Made by a program: the position numbers and the translations under genes. Positions 41,347 to 52,489 of a DNA stretch of 64,000 bases are shown here, one piece after another (the stretch's first letter is position 1; every line of letters starts with the position of its first letter). The DNA lies in assembly GCA_037127315.1 (NCBI GenBank), contig JBBBDQ010001918.1, positions 2,155,001 to 2,219,000 on the forward strand, in the 5' to 3' direction. The notes under the pieces are model-generated. The model saw only the letters and a program-made list of their open reading frames with translations. It did not search any database and was not told the origin of the DNA. Origin of the DNA: Ascarosepion bandense (Eukaryota; Mollusca; Cephalopoda; Sepiida; Sepiidae).

Positions 41347-41615
41347 TTATTTGTAATATTTTCGTAGTTCCCCTAGGCATATTTTACGGAGGGATTTGTC
41401 AGTTACTATCGTGCAGATTTCTCGTGCTAGGGAATAGGGGGTGGATTTTAAACAGCTTTTTGGATGGTGATTCTTGAAGTGGAGGTATTGTTGGGTGTCT
41501 GTGGGTTTGTGGTAAATGTCTGGGATGATGTGATTGTTTTCGTTTTTTATGAGTATGTCTAGGAACGGTAATTCTTTATAACTATATTCTAGCGTGATTT
41601 TGGTTTCCAACTAGC
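41347..41615 (-). pseudogene. Penelope-like element, RT C-terminal fragment
   Basis: Minus-strand frame of 87 codons: LPFLDILIKNENNHIIPDIY followed by HKPTDTQQYLHFKNHHPKSC, LKSTPYSLAREICTIVTDKS and LRKICLGELRKYY. The order LPFLDxxI, YxKPTDxxxYLxxxSxHP and SIPYSxxxRxxxIC is characteristic of the post-palm region of Penelope-like reverse transcriptases. The catalytic palm and the GIY-YIG endonuclease are missing. Upstream an A-rich (A/C) tract (41640-41735) replaces the rest of the element. Confidence 0.85.
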
Positions 41616-41639
41616 AGAAAAAAATACCATTAGAATCCC

Positions 41640-41740
41640 TCCGGAATAAAAAAACAAAAAAAAAACAAAACAAAAACAAAAAAACAAACAAAAAAAAACA
41701 AAAAAAAAAACAAAAACAACAACAACAAGAAAAACACGAA
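41640..41740. repeat. A-rich (AAAAC)n tract
   Basis: Low-complexity A/C run. Overlapping minus-strand frames rich in Phe and Cys are artefacts of it. Confidence 0.9.
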
Positions 41741-41829
41741 AAAGAAAACATTCTAGCATACGTTTCCACACACAACAAAAACAATCCAGAATTATTCACA
41801 AAGATCAAAATTCACATGGAATTACTCAA

Positions 41830-42540
41830 CAATAATGAAACAGCAAGGCATATTGTTTGGCTATATCACCGGAAGTTCTAACACGAACATTTCAGTGTGT
41901 TTGGGTGTCAATCTGAGGACAGTGCAGACGATTCGGAAAGAGTTGGATGAGTTTAATGATGATTACGAAGGCACGACAGCTCGGAAAACTTACTCGATAA
42001 AAAAAGAACTTCCGAATTTATTGATGAAGTCTTCAAACTCAACACAGAGTACTACATCAAGTGCCTTGAGGAAATAGTGCTTTCCTGGGTCAAGAGGGTG
42101 GCTGTTCGAAGACACTATGTCTGGCAACAAGATTCTACACCATGACATCCAGACAGAAGAACCCAGTCATGGCCGTCAGATAATTTCTCCAACCTCATCA
42201 CCCCTTACATCTGGCCACCTAAGTGCTCAGACTGTAAGCCTCTTATTATTTGTGTGGCACGGTTGAGCGAGAGACCAACAAAACTCCTTGTAACACCAAA
42301 GATAAAATGAAGGCAACGATTACGGCAGAATTCACCAACTTAAAGAAAGAGACCGCTCAGAAGAATAGCCGAAAATTCTGAAGTCGTCTGAAGGCTGTGG
42401 TCGAAGCCATTGGCGATTTAATTGAATGAATCTACTCTTTAGTATTTCAACATATTTTTGTGTAATTTTGGTGAATAAATCTGTTAAAATGAGATCTCAA
42501 TTTTTGTGCAATTTAGACGACAATTTAACCATCGCACATT
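41830..42540 (+). pseudogene. Mariner-like transposase relic
   Basis: N-terminal part 41835-42020 reads QQGILFGYITGSSNTNISVC and LGVNLRTVQTIRKELDEFND, a helix-turn-helix DNA-binding domain. After an internal deletion the sequence resumes in another frame with YYIKCLEEIVLSWVKRVAVR and YVWQQDSTP, which contains the second catalytic Asp. Then come TQSWPSDNFSNLITPYIWPP, KCSDCKP (third catalytic Asp region), and the C-terminal KPLAI block near 42405-42430. The segment with the first catalytic Asp is gone, and several stops and frameshifts are present. A full-length mariner transposase is about 340 residues; here about 200 codons remain. The right end may be near GATCTCAATTTTTGTGCAAT (42492-42511). 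Confidence 0.85.
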
Positions 42541-42617
42541 GTATATATTAACAAACCAATCAACGTAAGACCACTACTAGTGGGTAACATCAAAATACTC
42601 TACAGCTCCCAATGCAA

Positions 42618-43125
42618 GTCAGTCAGTCAGTTAAGTGCCATACGTGAAACACGCTTGGGCGATCATGTCTCTTTCGAGACATGACTGACTGGGCAGAAAA
42701 TTATCTCGCAGTAGGCTGCCATTACTTTCTGCGGTAGACTGGTTGCCAGCCAAGGCTATAGAACCCAATCTGTCCTGTTATTTGACTCCTAGTTAGAGAT
42801 GGGGGAGATATGTATTATGTTATTAAGTAGTAATTAGCGGGGGATCAGTTTATTACTTCATAACAATAGAAAACCGATCCCCCACTTTATGCCCAGTACA
42901 AGCTTTAATCATGTTTTCAACTATTATATTCAGTCAGTCAGTCAGTTAAGTGCCATACGTGAAACACGCTTGGACGATCATGTCTCGAAAGAGACATGAC
43001 TGACTGGGCAGAAGATAATCCCGCAGTAGGCTGCCATTACTTTCTGCGGTAGATTAGTTGCCAGCCAAGGCTATAGAACCCAATCTGAATGCAATGAATT
43101 CAACTAGGAATTTAAACTCGGAAGG
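42618..43125 (-). repeat. Family A SINE, long form, head truncated
   Basis: Minus strand: a body fragment, linker with GGGGGATCGG..CTGATCCCCC (42835-42885), and a second body ending at CAGTCAGTTAA. A duplicated CAGT run marks both body ends. The right end stops within the body near 43125, so the tRNA head is rearranged or lost. Confidence 0.8.
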
Positions 43126-43129
43126 AAAG

Positions 43130-43424
43130 ACTCAAAACCTAGAAGTTATTATGCAAAATAATCAGTCCGCATTAAATGAAACATCATTCGTTAGAGTAGA
43201 CGGTCTCGTGAACGGCATATATTATAATCTATATCGGCATATATATTAATATTAAAGGAATAAAATGGAATAAATTAATCACATTTTTTGCGTGGTCTCG
43301 TTCTCATTAGCTGTTGAACATGTCGTCACACAAAAGCATTTCAAACTTGAAACTTCCCAAAGATTACTACGATGCGGGCAATTTTTCTAATAATGCTTCT
43401 ATTTTGTCTAATGGTATAACAGTA
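43130..43424. other. Unassigned sequence
   Basis: Nothing recognised between two long-form SINEs. Confidence 0.35.
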
Positions 43425-44040
43425 TCAGTCAGCTAAGTGCGATACGTGATACACGCTTGGGTGATCATGTCTCGAAAGAAACATGACTGACTGGGCAGAA
43501 GATTATCCCGCAGTAGGTTGCCATTGCTTTCTACGGTAAACTGGTTGCCGACCAAGGCTATAGAATCAAATCTGTCCTGTTATTTGACTCATAGCTAAAG
43601 AGAGAAGATATGTATTATATTGTTAAGTAGTAATTATAGGGGGATCAGTTTATTACTTCACAACAATAGAAAACCGATCCCCCACTTTATGTCCAGTAAA
43701 AGCCTTAATCATGTTTCTAACTATTATATTCAGTCAGTCAGTTAAGTGCCATTCGTGATACACGCTTTGACGATCATGTCTCGAAAGAGACATGACTGAC
43801 TGGGCAGAAGATCATCCCGCAGTAGGTTACCATTGCTTTCTGCGTTAGACTGGTTGCCGACCAAGGCTATAGAACCCAATCTGTCCTATTATTTAACCTT
43901 TAACTGGAGGGAAGAAACGGATTAATATCTTTCCCAAGGGTATTTGTGCATAAGTGAATGCAAAGAATTCAACTGGAATTCGAACTCGGCACCCCGATTT
44001 GTCGTTCCGAGTCTGTATCCGCTGCACCACAACGCACATC
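43425..44040 (-). repeat. Family A SINE, long form, complete
   Basis: Minus strand from 44040: GATGTGCGTTGTGGTGCAGC, GGATACAGACTCGGAACGAC, B box GAGTTCGAATTCC, first body, linker (about 43585-43730, GGGGGATCGG..CTGATCCCCC), second body ending at 43425. About 615 bp; best example of the two-body structure. Confidence 0.9.
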
Positions 44041-44461
44041 CCGTAACAGTATACAATATTATTGCTGTTAGTCTGACTTTTGAATTTCTCTCGTCGGCCG
44101 ATTACACCGAAATCGCATTCTTTTGTGCAGCCTCGTTCCCAGTAACCATTACTCATGACGTCACATTAGACTATTTCAAACTTCCATCTTCCCCCAAAAT
44201 AGCAGGATGGAGACAAAAGAATTCTGACTATCACATAGACACCACATTGGTTCTTGGTAATGACCGCGTAAGTCGAACGTTCTTGAGCAAAGCAATGACA
44301 AATTATAAACTTAGGACAATTTATCTACAACTTCTAACTCAGCAACTTATGTAAAATTGGAAAAATATCATTGAAATATTAAACAGAAAGGCCATGTCGG
44401 CTATTTTTAATAAAGCATATTAGGATGAATACTTGCTTCTAAAATATACCTTATTCATATA

Positions 44462-44735
44462 TTACACTCTCACACCCTGATTGAGCACTCTGGAAGAATG
44501 GTAGACTTTGAAAACCAGTAGCTACTCTAGCATCTACGCATGGTTCATTCAGCAATGAATTAGAACACTCTCAGCTATTGGGTGTGTATAACGATAATAT
44601 ACATGCCAAAAAGTCTTCCTCCTTCTACCGAGCTCCCAATTCGGTCGGGTTTCAATCCTGGGTAAAAGGTAATCGGCTGTCTAACCGTACTGATGAGCTG
44701 TGATACGGCGAAACAAATCTGTCTGCGGATGACTA
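44462..44735 (+). mobile_element. Hammerhead SINE-like element (copy 2), intact ribozyme
   Basis: Starts TTACACTCTCACACCCTGAT, GAGCACTCTGGAAGAATGG, TCAGCTATTGGGTGTGTATA. The A-box half of the tRNA-like part is deleted (joined as CCGAGCTCCCAATTCGGTCG), while the B box GGTTTCAATCC remains (44649-44659). Ends with a hammerhead, then (TA)n and (TG)n. Because the A box is missing, this copy may no longer be transcribed from its own promoter. Confidence 0.85.
44679..44733 (+). ncRNA. Hammerhead ribozyme type I, complete catalytic core
   Basis: Stem I: outer GUC/GAC, internal loop UAA against AU, inner CCGUA/UGCGG (one G-U). CUGAUGA at 44690-44696. Stem II GCUG-UGAUA-CGGC (one U-G pair). GAAA at 44710-44713. 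Stem III ACAA-AU-CUGU with one A-C mismatch. U16.1 at 44722 and C17 at 44723, so the predicted cut is between 44723 and 44724. All invariant core bases are present; the weak stem III is the only obvious defect, and it could be rescued by dimer formation. Confidence 0.9.
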
Positions 44736-44737
44736 TG

Positions 44738-44770
<33 letters not shown>

Positions 44771-44821
44771 ATTTAAATATTCTCAGATATAATCTGAGGA
44801 AAGGAACAGTATGGTTAAAGA

Positions 44822-45145
44822 AGAGACAAGTCAGCCAGTTAAGTGCCATACGTAATACACGCTTGGGCGATCATGTCTCGAAAGAGACATGACTGACTGG
44901 GCAGATGATTATCCCGCAGTAGTTTGCCATTGCTTTCTGCGGTAGACTGGTTGCCGACCAAGGCTAAAGAACCCAATCTGTCCTGCTATTTAACCCATAA
45001 CTGGAAGGAAGAGACGGATTAATACCTTTCCCAAGGGTATTTGCGCGTAAGTGTAATACAATGGATTCAGCTGGAATTCGAACTCGGCTCCCCGGTTTCT
45101 CGGTCCGCGCCGACATCCACTGTACCACAACGCACATCCTGAAGA
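44822..45145 (-). repeat. Family A SINE, short form
   Basis: Minus strand: GATGTGCGTTGTGGTACAGT, GGATGTCGGCGCGGACCGAG, B box GAGTTCGAATTCC, full body, ending at AAGTGCCATACG..CAGTTAAG side near 44830. Confidence 0.9.
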
Positions 45146-45169
45146 GACAAGAGGTAATCTATATTTTGT

Positions 45170-45215
45170 TTCACCCTACGCGTTTCGTCCACTGTCGGAA
45201 TTTATCAAGGCAAAA
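45170..45215 (-). ncRNA. Hammerhead-like motif with U3-A8 swap
   Basis: Minus strand UUGAUAA, then AUUCC..GGAC, GAAA and the palindromic ACGCGU followed by A. Same motif family as 13506-13549. Stem I is only two or three pairs. Confidence 0.4.
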
Positions 45216-45336
45216 CACGTAAATAATTTTATTTTAAATAAAGTATCTATAAAGAAAAAGCTGTTGAAAAAATAACGCTCATAAATATTCATAAGGTTTA
45301 CTGAAAATACTAAACATTTAAAAAGCATGTCATATT

Positions 45337-45615
45337 TCATACTTGAAGAGAATTTTTTAATGTGAAGTATGTTGTTATGTTATAGGATGTTGAAATAATG
45401 GAAACAGACCGTTTTCTTTTGATTTTTAATATTCTTTGTATATATTGGCCTGAAAATGTATTGGTTCTATTAGGAATGGTGACATTGGGAAAGGAATCGG
45501 GACGTAGATTAATATTTTGGTAATATTTGATGGCGGCACTCTTGAAAATTTTCCTTCTGAGTAAATTTTTTTTTCTTTTGATGAGTATGGGATTTTTAGG
45601 TCGAAATTGTGACAA
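45337..45615 (-). other. Unrecognised 92-codon open frame, probably retroelement-derived
   Basis: Minus-strand frame rich in Lys, Arg, Asn and Ile (KRKKNLLRRKIFKSAAIKYY, YIQRILKIKRKRSVSIISTS). No domain recognised. It lies about 120 nt upstream, on the same strand, of the hammerhead-like motif at 45170-45215, an order that would fit a Penelope-type element. The shared TTCAAGTATGAAAT string links it to the minus-strand leader near 10780. Confidence 0.3.
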
Positions 45616-45948
45616 AATCTTTCTGCGTATAATCAGTGCATTTGTTAAATTGTTATTTATGAAATTTTATTTGTGTCCCTAGATATATTAAAAAAAAAAT
45701 ACTTGTTATTTTTTGTTGTTGTTTAAGTGGTTATTTTAGTTTTTAAAATTAATTATTGCAAGTTTTTCCTATAAGCAATGTCAATGTTATTTGTTAGGCT
45801 AGTTTTCTATAATATGTTATTGGTTAAGCATTTGTTGTTAAGTGGGCAACTTTCTTTATTTCAGCAGTTACATGTTATTGTTGTCATTGTTATTGGTTTT
45901 GTTACGTATTTTTAATGTTTAGTTATTAATTTCTCCACGTTATCCATG

Positions 45949-45954
<6 letters not shown>

Positions 45955-46001
<47 letters not shown>
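45955..46001. repeat. (CA)n microsatellite
   Basis: About 23 CA units, then a short (TA)n. Confidence 0.95.
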
Positions 46002-46015
<14 letters not shown>

Positions 46016-46139
46016 AATCGAGTTCACTTTATAGAAAGCAGTAAAGCCGCGAAGTTACAAGAGGTCACTAGGTGTAGAAGAATTAGAAACAGAAACATTA
46101 ATGAGCTAAAATTAAAAAAAAGAGTAATCAGGAGGAAGT

Positions 46140-46470
46140 AGATCGTGATTGTCATTGGAATAACATTTTTGAAGATTAAAATTGGCTGTAAATTATGGAG
46201 CCGTAAGGGAGTTCCACAAGTAAGAAGTGCGAGAAAAGAAACGGTTTGAATAGAATTTACGGTTACATGTACCCACCTCAACTGTAAATAAATGAGATCT
46301 CGACGCCAATTTAATACTGGGTGCTTAAATTCATAAATGTCTAAGTACCATAGTAAAGAGGTCATCCGAATATTTGCCATGAATGTATTTATAAAAACGT
46401 CACAGGGTTGTAGCTTTACGGGGGTAGGAAAGTGACTGAAGACGAGACACCACATCAGGACCAAATGTCT
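46140..46470 (-). pseudogene. CR1-like LINE C-terminal fragment
   Basis: Minus strand reads LHRDLIYLQLRWVHVTVN region then FLALLTCGTPLRLHNL in one frame and the SRTSxLWNSL equivalent in another. The NRDLL/ECNVNTIT end is near 46140-46165. Frameshifted debris. Confidence 0.65.
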
Positions 46471-46556
46471 ACCTCTGATATATATTTGTACATGGTATAA
46501 GAAATGTAATTTTCCTTCGTTTATTTATCTATGTTAGTCAGATTCATCCTTATACT

Positions 46557-46697
46557 ACTGTGGTAGAGTAGCTGACACCCATGCATCACTCTAAATGGCC
46601 TATGGCTGAAATGGTCTGCTTAAGTAAAGAATAGTAGCATTTGAGGCGTAATATTAGAATGTCATTTGTGTAATATTCGGACTGATTACTTCGGCGA
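46557..46697 (+). repeat. Family E dispersed repeat, copy 2
   Basis: GTGGTAGAGTAGCTGACACC, TGGCTGAAATGGTCTGCTTA, ATATTCGGACTGATTACTTC. See copy at 871-1013. Confidence 0.6.
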
Positions 46698-46899
46698 TAC
46701 AAAAACTACTTTATTATGCTATAAGAAATGTAATTTTTCTTCGTTTATAAACGTAAGCTAACCAGATGCCTCCTAATACTTCTTCCCTGTTAATGCACAA
46801 TTCTATTTTGTCACGAGTTCCATTACACATTAAAACCGTAGAGATACTAAATGTACTTCCATCTTAGCAGGAGAAAGGTATCAGGCCAATCAGATCCCT

Positions 46900-47950
46900 A
46901 TGATTATTTTGAATTCAGAGTTTTACCCTTGTTCGACTGATTGCCACTTCGAAGTAAAAATAATTTTTTTATTAATTAAATGCAGAACTCATTGGGGAAT
47001 GTAAATCATGTATTATTATTTTTTCCAACTATTTAGCTCCATTTACCGAAAATCTACTCCAAATAGTAAAATAAAATAATGCATTAAAACTATGATATTA
47101 TTCAATTACATAAATTTTTCATTGCTTTAATAACATAAATTAAAGACATTATAATTTGAAAAAAAATCGATTAATAATATAACTTTAACAGAAATGTTTT
47201 AAATTTTTTTAAATTATTATAATTTATAATGTTTCAAAAATATTTTTAAATTTTTTCAAAAATTTTTAAACGTTAGGTTGGTAAAATATTAAGTAAAGCC
47301 TATATTTACTAATGGAAAATCGATAAGTTTAATACAAATCAACTAACCATCGTATTTTTAAAATAATTTTAAATTTTTTTGTGTATATGAAGTTTTTTTG
47401 TATGGTACTTTCTATGTGTCATGTGTTTCGGGTTTCTTTCCCTTACAGGAAAAAGATTTATATAAGAATGTCATTTGTCGAGATTTTGAATTTTCACATT
47501 TCAAATACGGGGGAAGGTCAGAAAGTTCAACTTTGTATTTAAGAAGTAGTTTTATTCGAGATTTCATGCTATAAATAAGTAATATTTGTGTAAATCAAAT
47601 TAATTTAACAGTAAATTTGCTAATTTTCCAAAAATAATGTGTCACAGACGTATATTTTAGTTTTGCAAGATTTTTAAACCTGAGAACAAACTTTTGTTTA
47701 CAAATGTGTCGATTTCTCAAAAAGGGTAAAAAAATTGAAAGAATAAAAAAAATTGAAAATTTTTAGATTCGAATCAATATAATTTCTGTTTGAAACACAC
47801 CAGAGTATTTTACTCACTGGAAATAGTAAATTGAAACATTTAGCTTACATTTAAAACGAAAATAAAAAAGTTTCAAGCAAACTTTATTTTTAAAAATTCA
47901 GTTTTAAAGTAAGTTATCGAAAATGAGTGGAGATACCTACATAAGAATAT
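46900..47950 (+). repeat. Family D repeat, copy 3
   Basis: AGAACTCATTGGGGAATGTA, CCGAAAATCTACTCCAAATA and GTATTTTACTCACTGGAAAT align in order with 22160-23060. Confidence 0.7.
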
Positions 47951-47952
47951 AT

Positions 47953-48090
47953 TGTACACCCCTGTGCAAATTAACTGAAACAAAATTAATAATGTTCTCC
48001 AAGGATCTTTCACACTTTCCCTGATCATGTATCCGTTGCCATTTGGCGTTATTTTTCCTTTCCGACTACATTTTTTTTTACGTTTTGAAC
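47953..48090. repeat. Tc1-like element end, duplicate 1
   Basis: TACACCCCTGTGCAAATTAA starts a segment of about 130 bp (CTTTCCCTGATCATGTATCC, GGCGTTATTTTTCC) that recurs at 48998, 49208 and 49698. The tip matches the inverted repeat at the other end of the Tc1-like relic near 50235. Confidence 0.7.
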
Positions 48091-48094
48091 TTAG

Positions 48095-48986
<892 letters not shown>

Positions 48987-48989
48987 ATA

Positions 48990-49148
48990 AGATTGAGCAG
49001 AAATATGCCCTTGTAAAAATTATTTGAAACAAAACGAATAATGTCTTCCGAGAATTTTTCAAACTTTCCCTGATCGCGTATCCGTAGTCTCTTGGCGTTG
49101 TTTTTCTCTTCTTACTGTTAAATTAATTTTCTTTTATGTTTTGGACTG

Positions 49149-49205
<57 letters not shown>
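48990..49205. repeat. Tc1-like end duplicate 2 plus (GATA)n
   Basis: GAAATATGCCCTTGTAAAAA, CTTTCCCTGATCGCGTATCC, TTTGGACTGAGATAGATAGA. Same order as duplicate 1. Confidence 0.8.
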
Positions 49206-49209
<4 letters not shown>

Positions 49210-49357
49210 TTAGCAGAGAAATACCCTTGTGCAAATTAACTAAAACAAGATGGATAATGTATTCCTAAGATTTTTCCCATTATCCCTGATCACGTATACG
49301 TCGTCTCTTGGCGTTGTTTTTCTCTTCCGACAGCATTTTCTTTTATGTTTTAGTCTG

Positions 49358-49403
<46 letters not shown>

Positions 49404-49473
49404 TTTATTTATGTTTTAGTCTGAGATAGATAGATAGATAGATAGATAGATAGTTTATTTATGTTTTAGTCTG

Positions 49474-49519
<46 letters not shown>

Positions 49520-49581
49520 TTTATTTATGTTTTAGTCTGAGATAGATAGATAGATAGATAGTTTATTTATGTTTTAGTCTG

Positions 49582-49625
<44 letters not shown>

Positions 49626-49639
49626 TGTGAACATACTGC

Positions 49640-49697
<58 letters not shown>
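49206..49697. repeat. Tc1-like end duplicate 3 plus (GATA)n with TTTATTTATGTTTTAGTCTG spacers
   Basis: Duplicate 3 starts GAAATACCCTTGTGCAAATT. It is followed by five GATA blocks separated by the spacer GTTTATTTATGTTTTAGTCT, a younger higher-order repeat within the array. Confidence 0.85.
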
Positions 49698-49699
<2 letters not shown>

Positions 49700-50240
49700 T
49701 TAGCAGAGAAACACCCTTGTGCAAATTAACTAAAACAAGATGGATAATGTATTCCTAAGATTTTTCACATTATCCCTGATCACGTATACGTCGTCTCTTG
49801 GCGTTGTTTTTCTCTTCCGACCGAATTTTCCTAAATATTTAAACTGATGGATCCATTTTGTTTCTTCACCTTGATGACATGACTGACATTTGAAAGCCTG
49901 ACACCAACAATATCCGCGATCTCTCTGTAAAGCTTGCCAGTGTGTTCATGCAGTGTTACAATTTTCGTACGCGTTCTTGGAATCTCCGAGATAATGGATG
50001 TAGGACAACTAATCAATAGTCGAGACAATACTGTTTGAGCGTGATAAAAATCTGATGCAATCAGAAACGGCACAATATTTTTCAAGGCCAAACAAATTTA
50101 ATCAAACACCCCGAAAATAGTTTCATATTGCAAATGACTTAGTCTGAAGAAAAAATAAAAATCCATCAGTGGGTCTAAAACAGACCCTATAGTAAAAGAA
50201 AGGAAAGCGAAAAAGCTGTCTCAGTTAATTTGTACAAGGG
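49698..50240 (-). pseudogene. Tc1-like transposon relic, transposase N-terminus
   Basis: Bounded by CACCCTTGTGCAAATTAACT on the left and the inverted CAGTTAATTTGTACAAGGGT on the right (about 50220-50240). The minus-strand frame 50091-49831 contains RTRTKIVTLHEHTGKLYREI and ADIVGVRLSNVSHVIKVKKQ, the paired-like helix-turn-helix of Tc1-family transposases. The second DNA-binding helix region and the DDE catalytic domain are absent (a full protein is about 340 residues). It is an internally deleted, non-autonomous copy. Confidence 0.85.
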
Positions 50241-50244
50241 TGTA

Positions 50245-51172
50245 ATTTTTTTTTTAAATCGTTTCACCCCAAGCAAGGGGGTACCGCTACTGATGCGTAT
50301 GGGGCTACATAAGAGAGTAAAAGTTTAAGCAGGAGGAGAGCGAAGAGAAAGCTGGGGTGTCAGAGAAAGTGCAAGAGAAGGATGTGAATACAAGTGTGAC
50401 GGCAGTTGCAAAGGTAGAGTGAGAAAGGAAAAGAACAAGATACACGGGTGATGTAGAAAGGACGATAGAAGGACTGGAGTCAAATGAATAAGAGATGGGA
50501 ATTGACATTGCATTTAAATTCCCGGAGGTTGTAGCCGCCAGGAAAGCAAATATATGGAAAGGAGTTCCACAAGCGGGAAGTGCTAGAAAAAAAGTTGCTG
50601 GAGTAAAATTGTTGACTGCATTTGGCAGATTTAACTGTAAAAGGGAGGGACCTTGTTGCAAGTCTGGTTGCTCAAGTAAATTCTTGTGAAGGGGGCACCG
50701 GTGACCTAAGTTCGTCGGGGCAGAAACTATGAAAATATTTGTAAAAGAGACAGTGGGAAGCCACATTCCGCCGGTGAAAAGTGGCTAAAGTCGAGCTGCC
50801 AGATTACATTACAGATGCTTCTTTGGAGCCTGTTGAGAACACCGCGATGAATAGCAAGGGCGCCCGACCAGATATGATAACAGTATTCTATACACGGTCG
50901 GATGGTTGATTTTTATATGTGCCAGATAAACTTAGGCGAACAAAACTTCCTGGCCCGACACAGTGACCCAACCTTCCTAGCAGTGGATTTAGCTATTGAT
51001 TCAATGTAATGGTTCCACTTGAGGTCGGAAGAGAGGGCGAGGCCGAAGAGGCACAGTATATTGCTTTCAAGGAGACTCGCTTGGTTCATGCTTATGGAGG
51101 GGCAGCAAAAAGTGCCTGTGATGGTTGACAGATAGCAGCTTGGTTTTAGAAGCATCGAAATCTTTCAACCGA
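50245..51172 (-). pseudogene. CR1/Jockey-like LINE, 5'-truncated, longest copy
   Basis: Minus strand, from 51155: LFGLALSSDLKWNHYIESIA, KSTARKVGSLCRARKFCSPK (RT thumb region), then the IYK..IRPCIEYCYHIWS equivalent at about 50920-50860, LHRGVLNRLQRSICNVI, TNLGHRCPLHKNLLEQPDLQ and the NSFPYICFPGGYNLREFKCN end. The 3' UTR ends with the ATGATT-A tail at 50250. Frameshifts occur between these blocks. Catalytic YxDD not included. Confidence 0.85.
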
Positions 51173-51196
51173 TTTTTCAACGTGATGTGGTCGTGA

Positions 51197-51198
<2 letters not shown>
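51160..51198 (-). repeat. 5S-like SINE fragment
   Basis: ACCGATTTTTCAACGTGATG followed by TGGTCGTGAGC on the plus strand matches the 5' end of the 5S-like part seen at 31255-31295. It directly abuts the LINE 5' end. Confidence 0.5.
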
Positions 51199-51250
<52 letters not shown>

Positions 51251-51252
51251 GT
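51198..51252. repeat. (GA)n microsatellite
   Basis: About 26 GA units with one interruption. Confidence 0.95.
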
Positions 51253-51785
51253 GGAGGACGAGATAGAGACTGATGAGAGAGTGAAAACTCAAGTGAATGC
51301 ATGATGGCAGGAATAGTGAGAGGAAACTTGGGGAAATAAGAAGTGAGGTGGGGCGGGAAGGTAAAGCCAAAAATTAGGGAACTAAAGAGAAATTACGAGT
51401 GTTAGATTTAGGACGAGTGGAAAGAGAAGTCCGAAGAATAAGGAAAACTGTGTTTAAGGGGTTCGATTGAAGAGAAAGCAAAAAAGTTAAAAACAAACAA
51501 AAAACAAAAACAAAAAAACAAAAAACAAAAAACAAAAAACAAAACAAAAAACCCCCAAAAAACAGAATGACGGTGAAGGTAAGAAAACTCGTGTGTGATA
51601 TGTGAGTGAAGTGGGGGTAGGTGAGTGTGAAAAATAAAGGTAAAAGGTTAGGGCGACGCCCTCGTAACAGAATAGAACACCATAAGTAGCAATAAATAAA
51701 TAAATAAAATAGACAAACAAAAGCAATCAATAAATATACAATATATATAATATAAGTGAATAAACACGGTAATTACATTACTGGG
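51253..51785. other. Low-complexity purine and A/C-rich interval
   Basis: (AAAAAC)n at 51480-51555 and general purine richness. Nothing coding. Confidence 0.4.
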
Positions 51786-51787
51786 GC

Positions 51788-51788
<1 letters not shown>

Positions 51789-51824
<36 letters not shown>
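51789..51824. repeat. (TA)n microsatellite
   Basis: About 17 TA units. Confidence 0.95.
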
Positions 51825-51826
<2 letters not shown>

Positions 51827-51879
51827 GGGTGTTTTTTCTCGCCATCTTGACGGAGCTGTAATTTTTTCCTCTGGAAAAC

Positions 51880-52085
51880 TTGAATAACTCGCAGGAAATT
51901 GAAAGGTTCAGAGGTGAAGATCAGGATGAAAGGATGTTGAGTTCGTGTCGAAACTTCTCTCTTTGCAGCCGAACTAGATATGCCAAAATAGACATTCCGA
52001 ATTTATTTATTTTTTTCGGCGCAAGGGAAGGGGTCGGTTTGTACCGAAAATGTGACGGAGAAGAAGACAAAAAGGTGTCGAAAAG
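51880..52085 (+). CDS. Candidate first coding exon of an unrecognised gene (weak)
   Basis: An ATG at 51880 opens a frame (MNNSQEIERFRGEDQDERML .. RKCDGEEDKKVSK) that runs to a near-consensus splice donor, AAAAG followed by GTACGT, at 52085/52086. The sequence is not a repeat found elsewhere in the window and contains several CpG. The next good acceptor in a compatible phase is at 54156/54157 after a long pyrimidine tract. The frame also stays open across the donor to 52206, so splicing is not required. No known domain; may be fortuitous. Confidence 0.2.
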
Positions 52086-52489
52086 GTACGTATTTATTCC
52101 ACCTCATCCCGATTGTGTTCTTTCATTTTGCCCATATTTCCTCATCATCTCTTCCTTTGTTTACTTTTCTTTATCTGCCTCTGTTCCCTTGCTCTTCATC
52201 TTTTAATTCCAACCCGTCATTTCCATTGTTCTCCCCTCAAATATTTTCATCGTCTCCCTTGTTGGTTTTATTGTTTACCCCCACCCCATTTCTCTCCTTC
52301 GCATATTCCGACTCGTTTTTATTGATATTTACTGAATTTAGCTTAGTTTGGTACAAGGCCATAAATATCGGGTATTTTGTGAGGACAGAACTTAATTATA
52401 ATAGGTTCGCTCGAGTATTTGTTATTTTAGCTTCGTTCTATACAGAGCGACAATAATGGGTCATCGAAGAAGAAACGCACGAAGTTTCA

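Noticed and set aside
43944..44354. A 136-codon plus-strand open frame
   Set aside because: Its first third is the antisense of a family A SINE head, and the rest has no recognisable domain or conserved feature. I do not consider it a gene, although 44040-44354 is otherwise unassigned.
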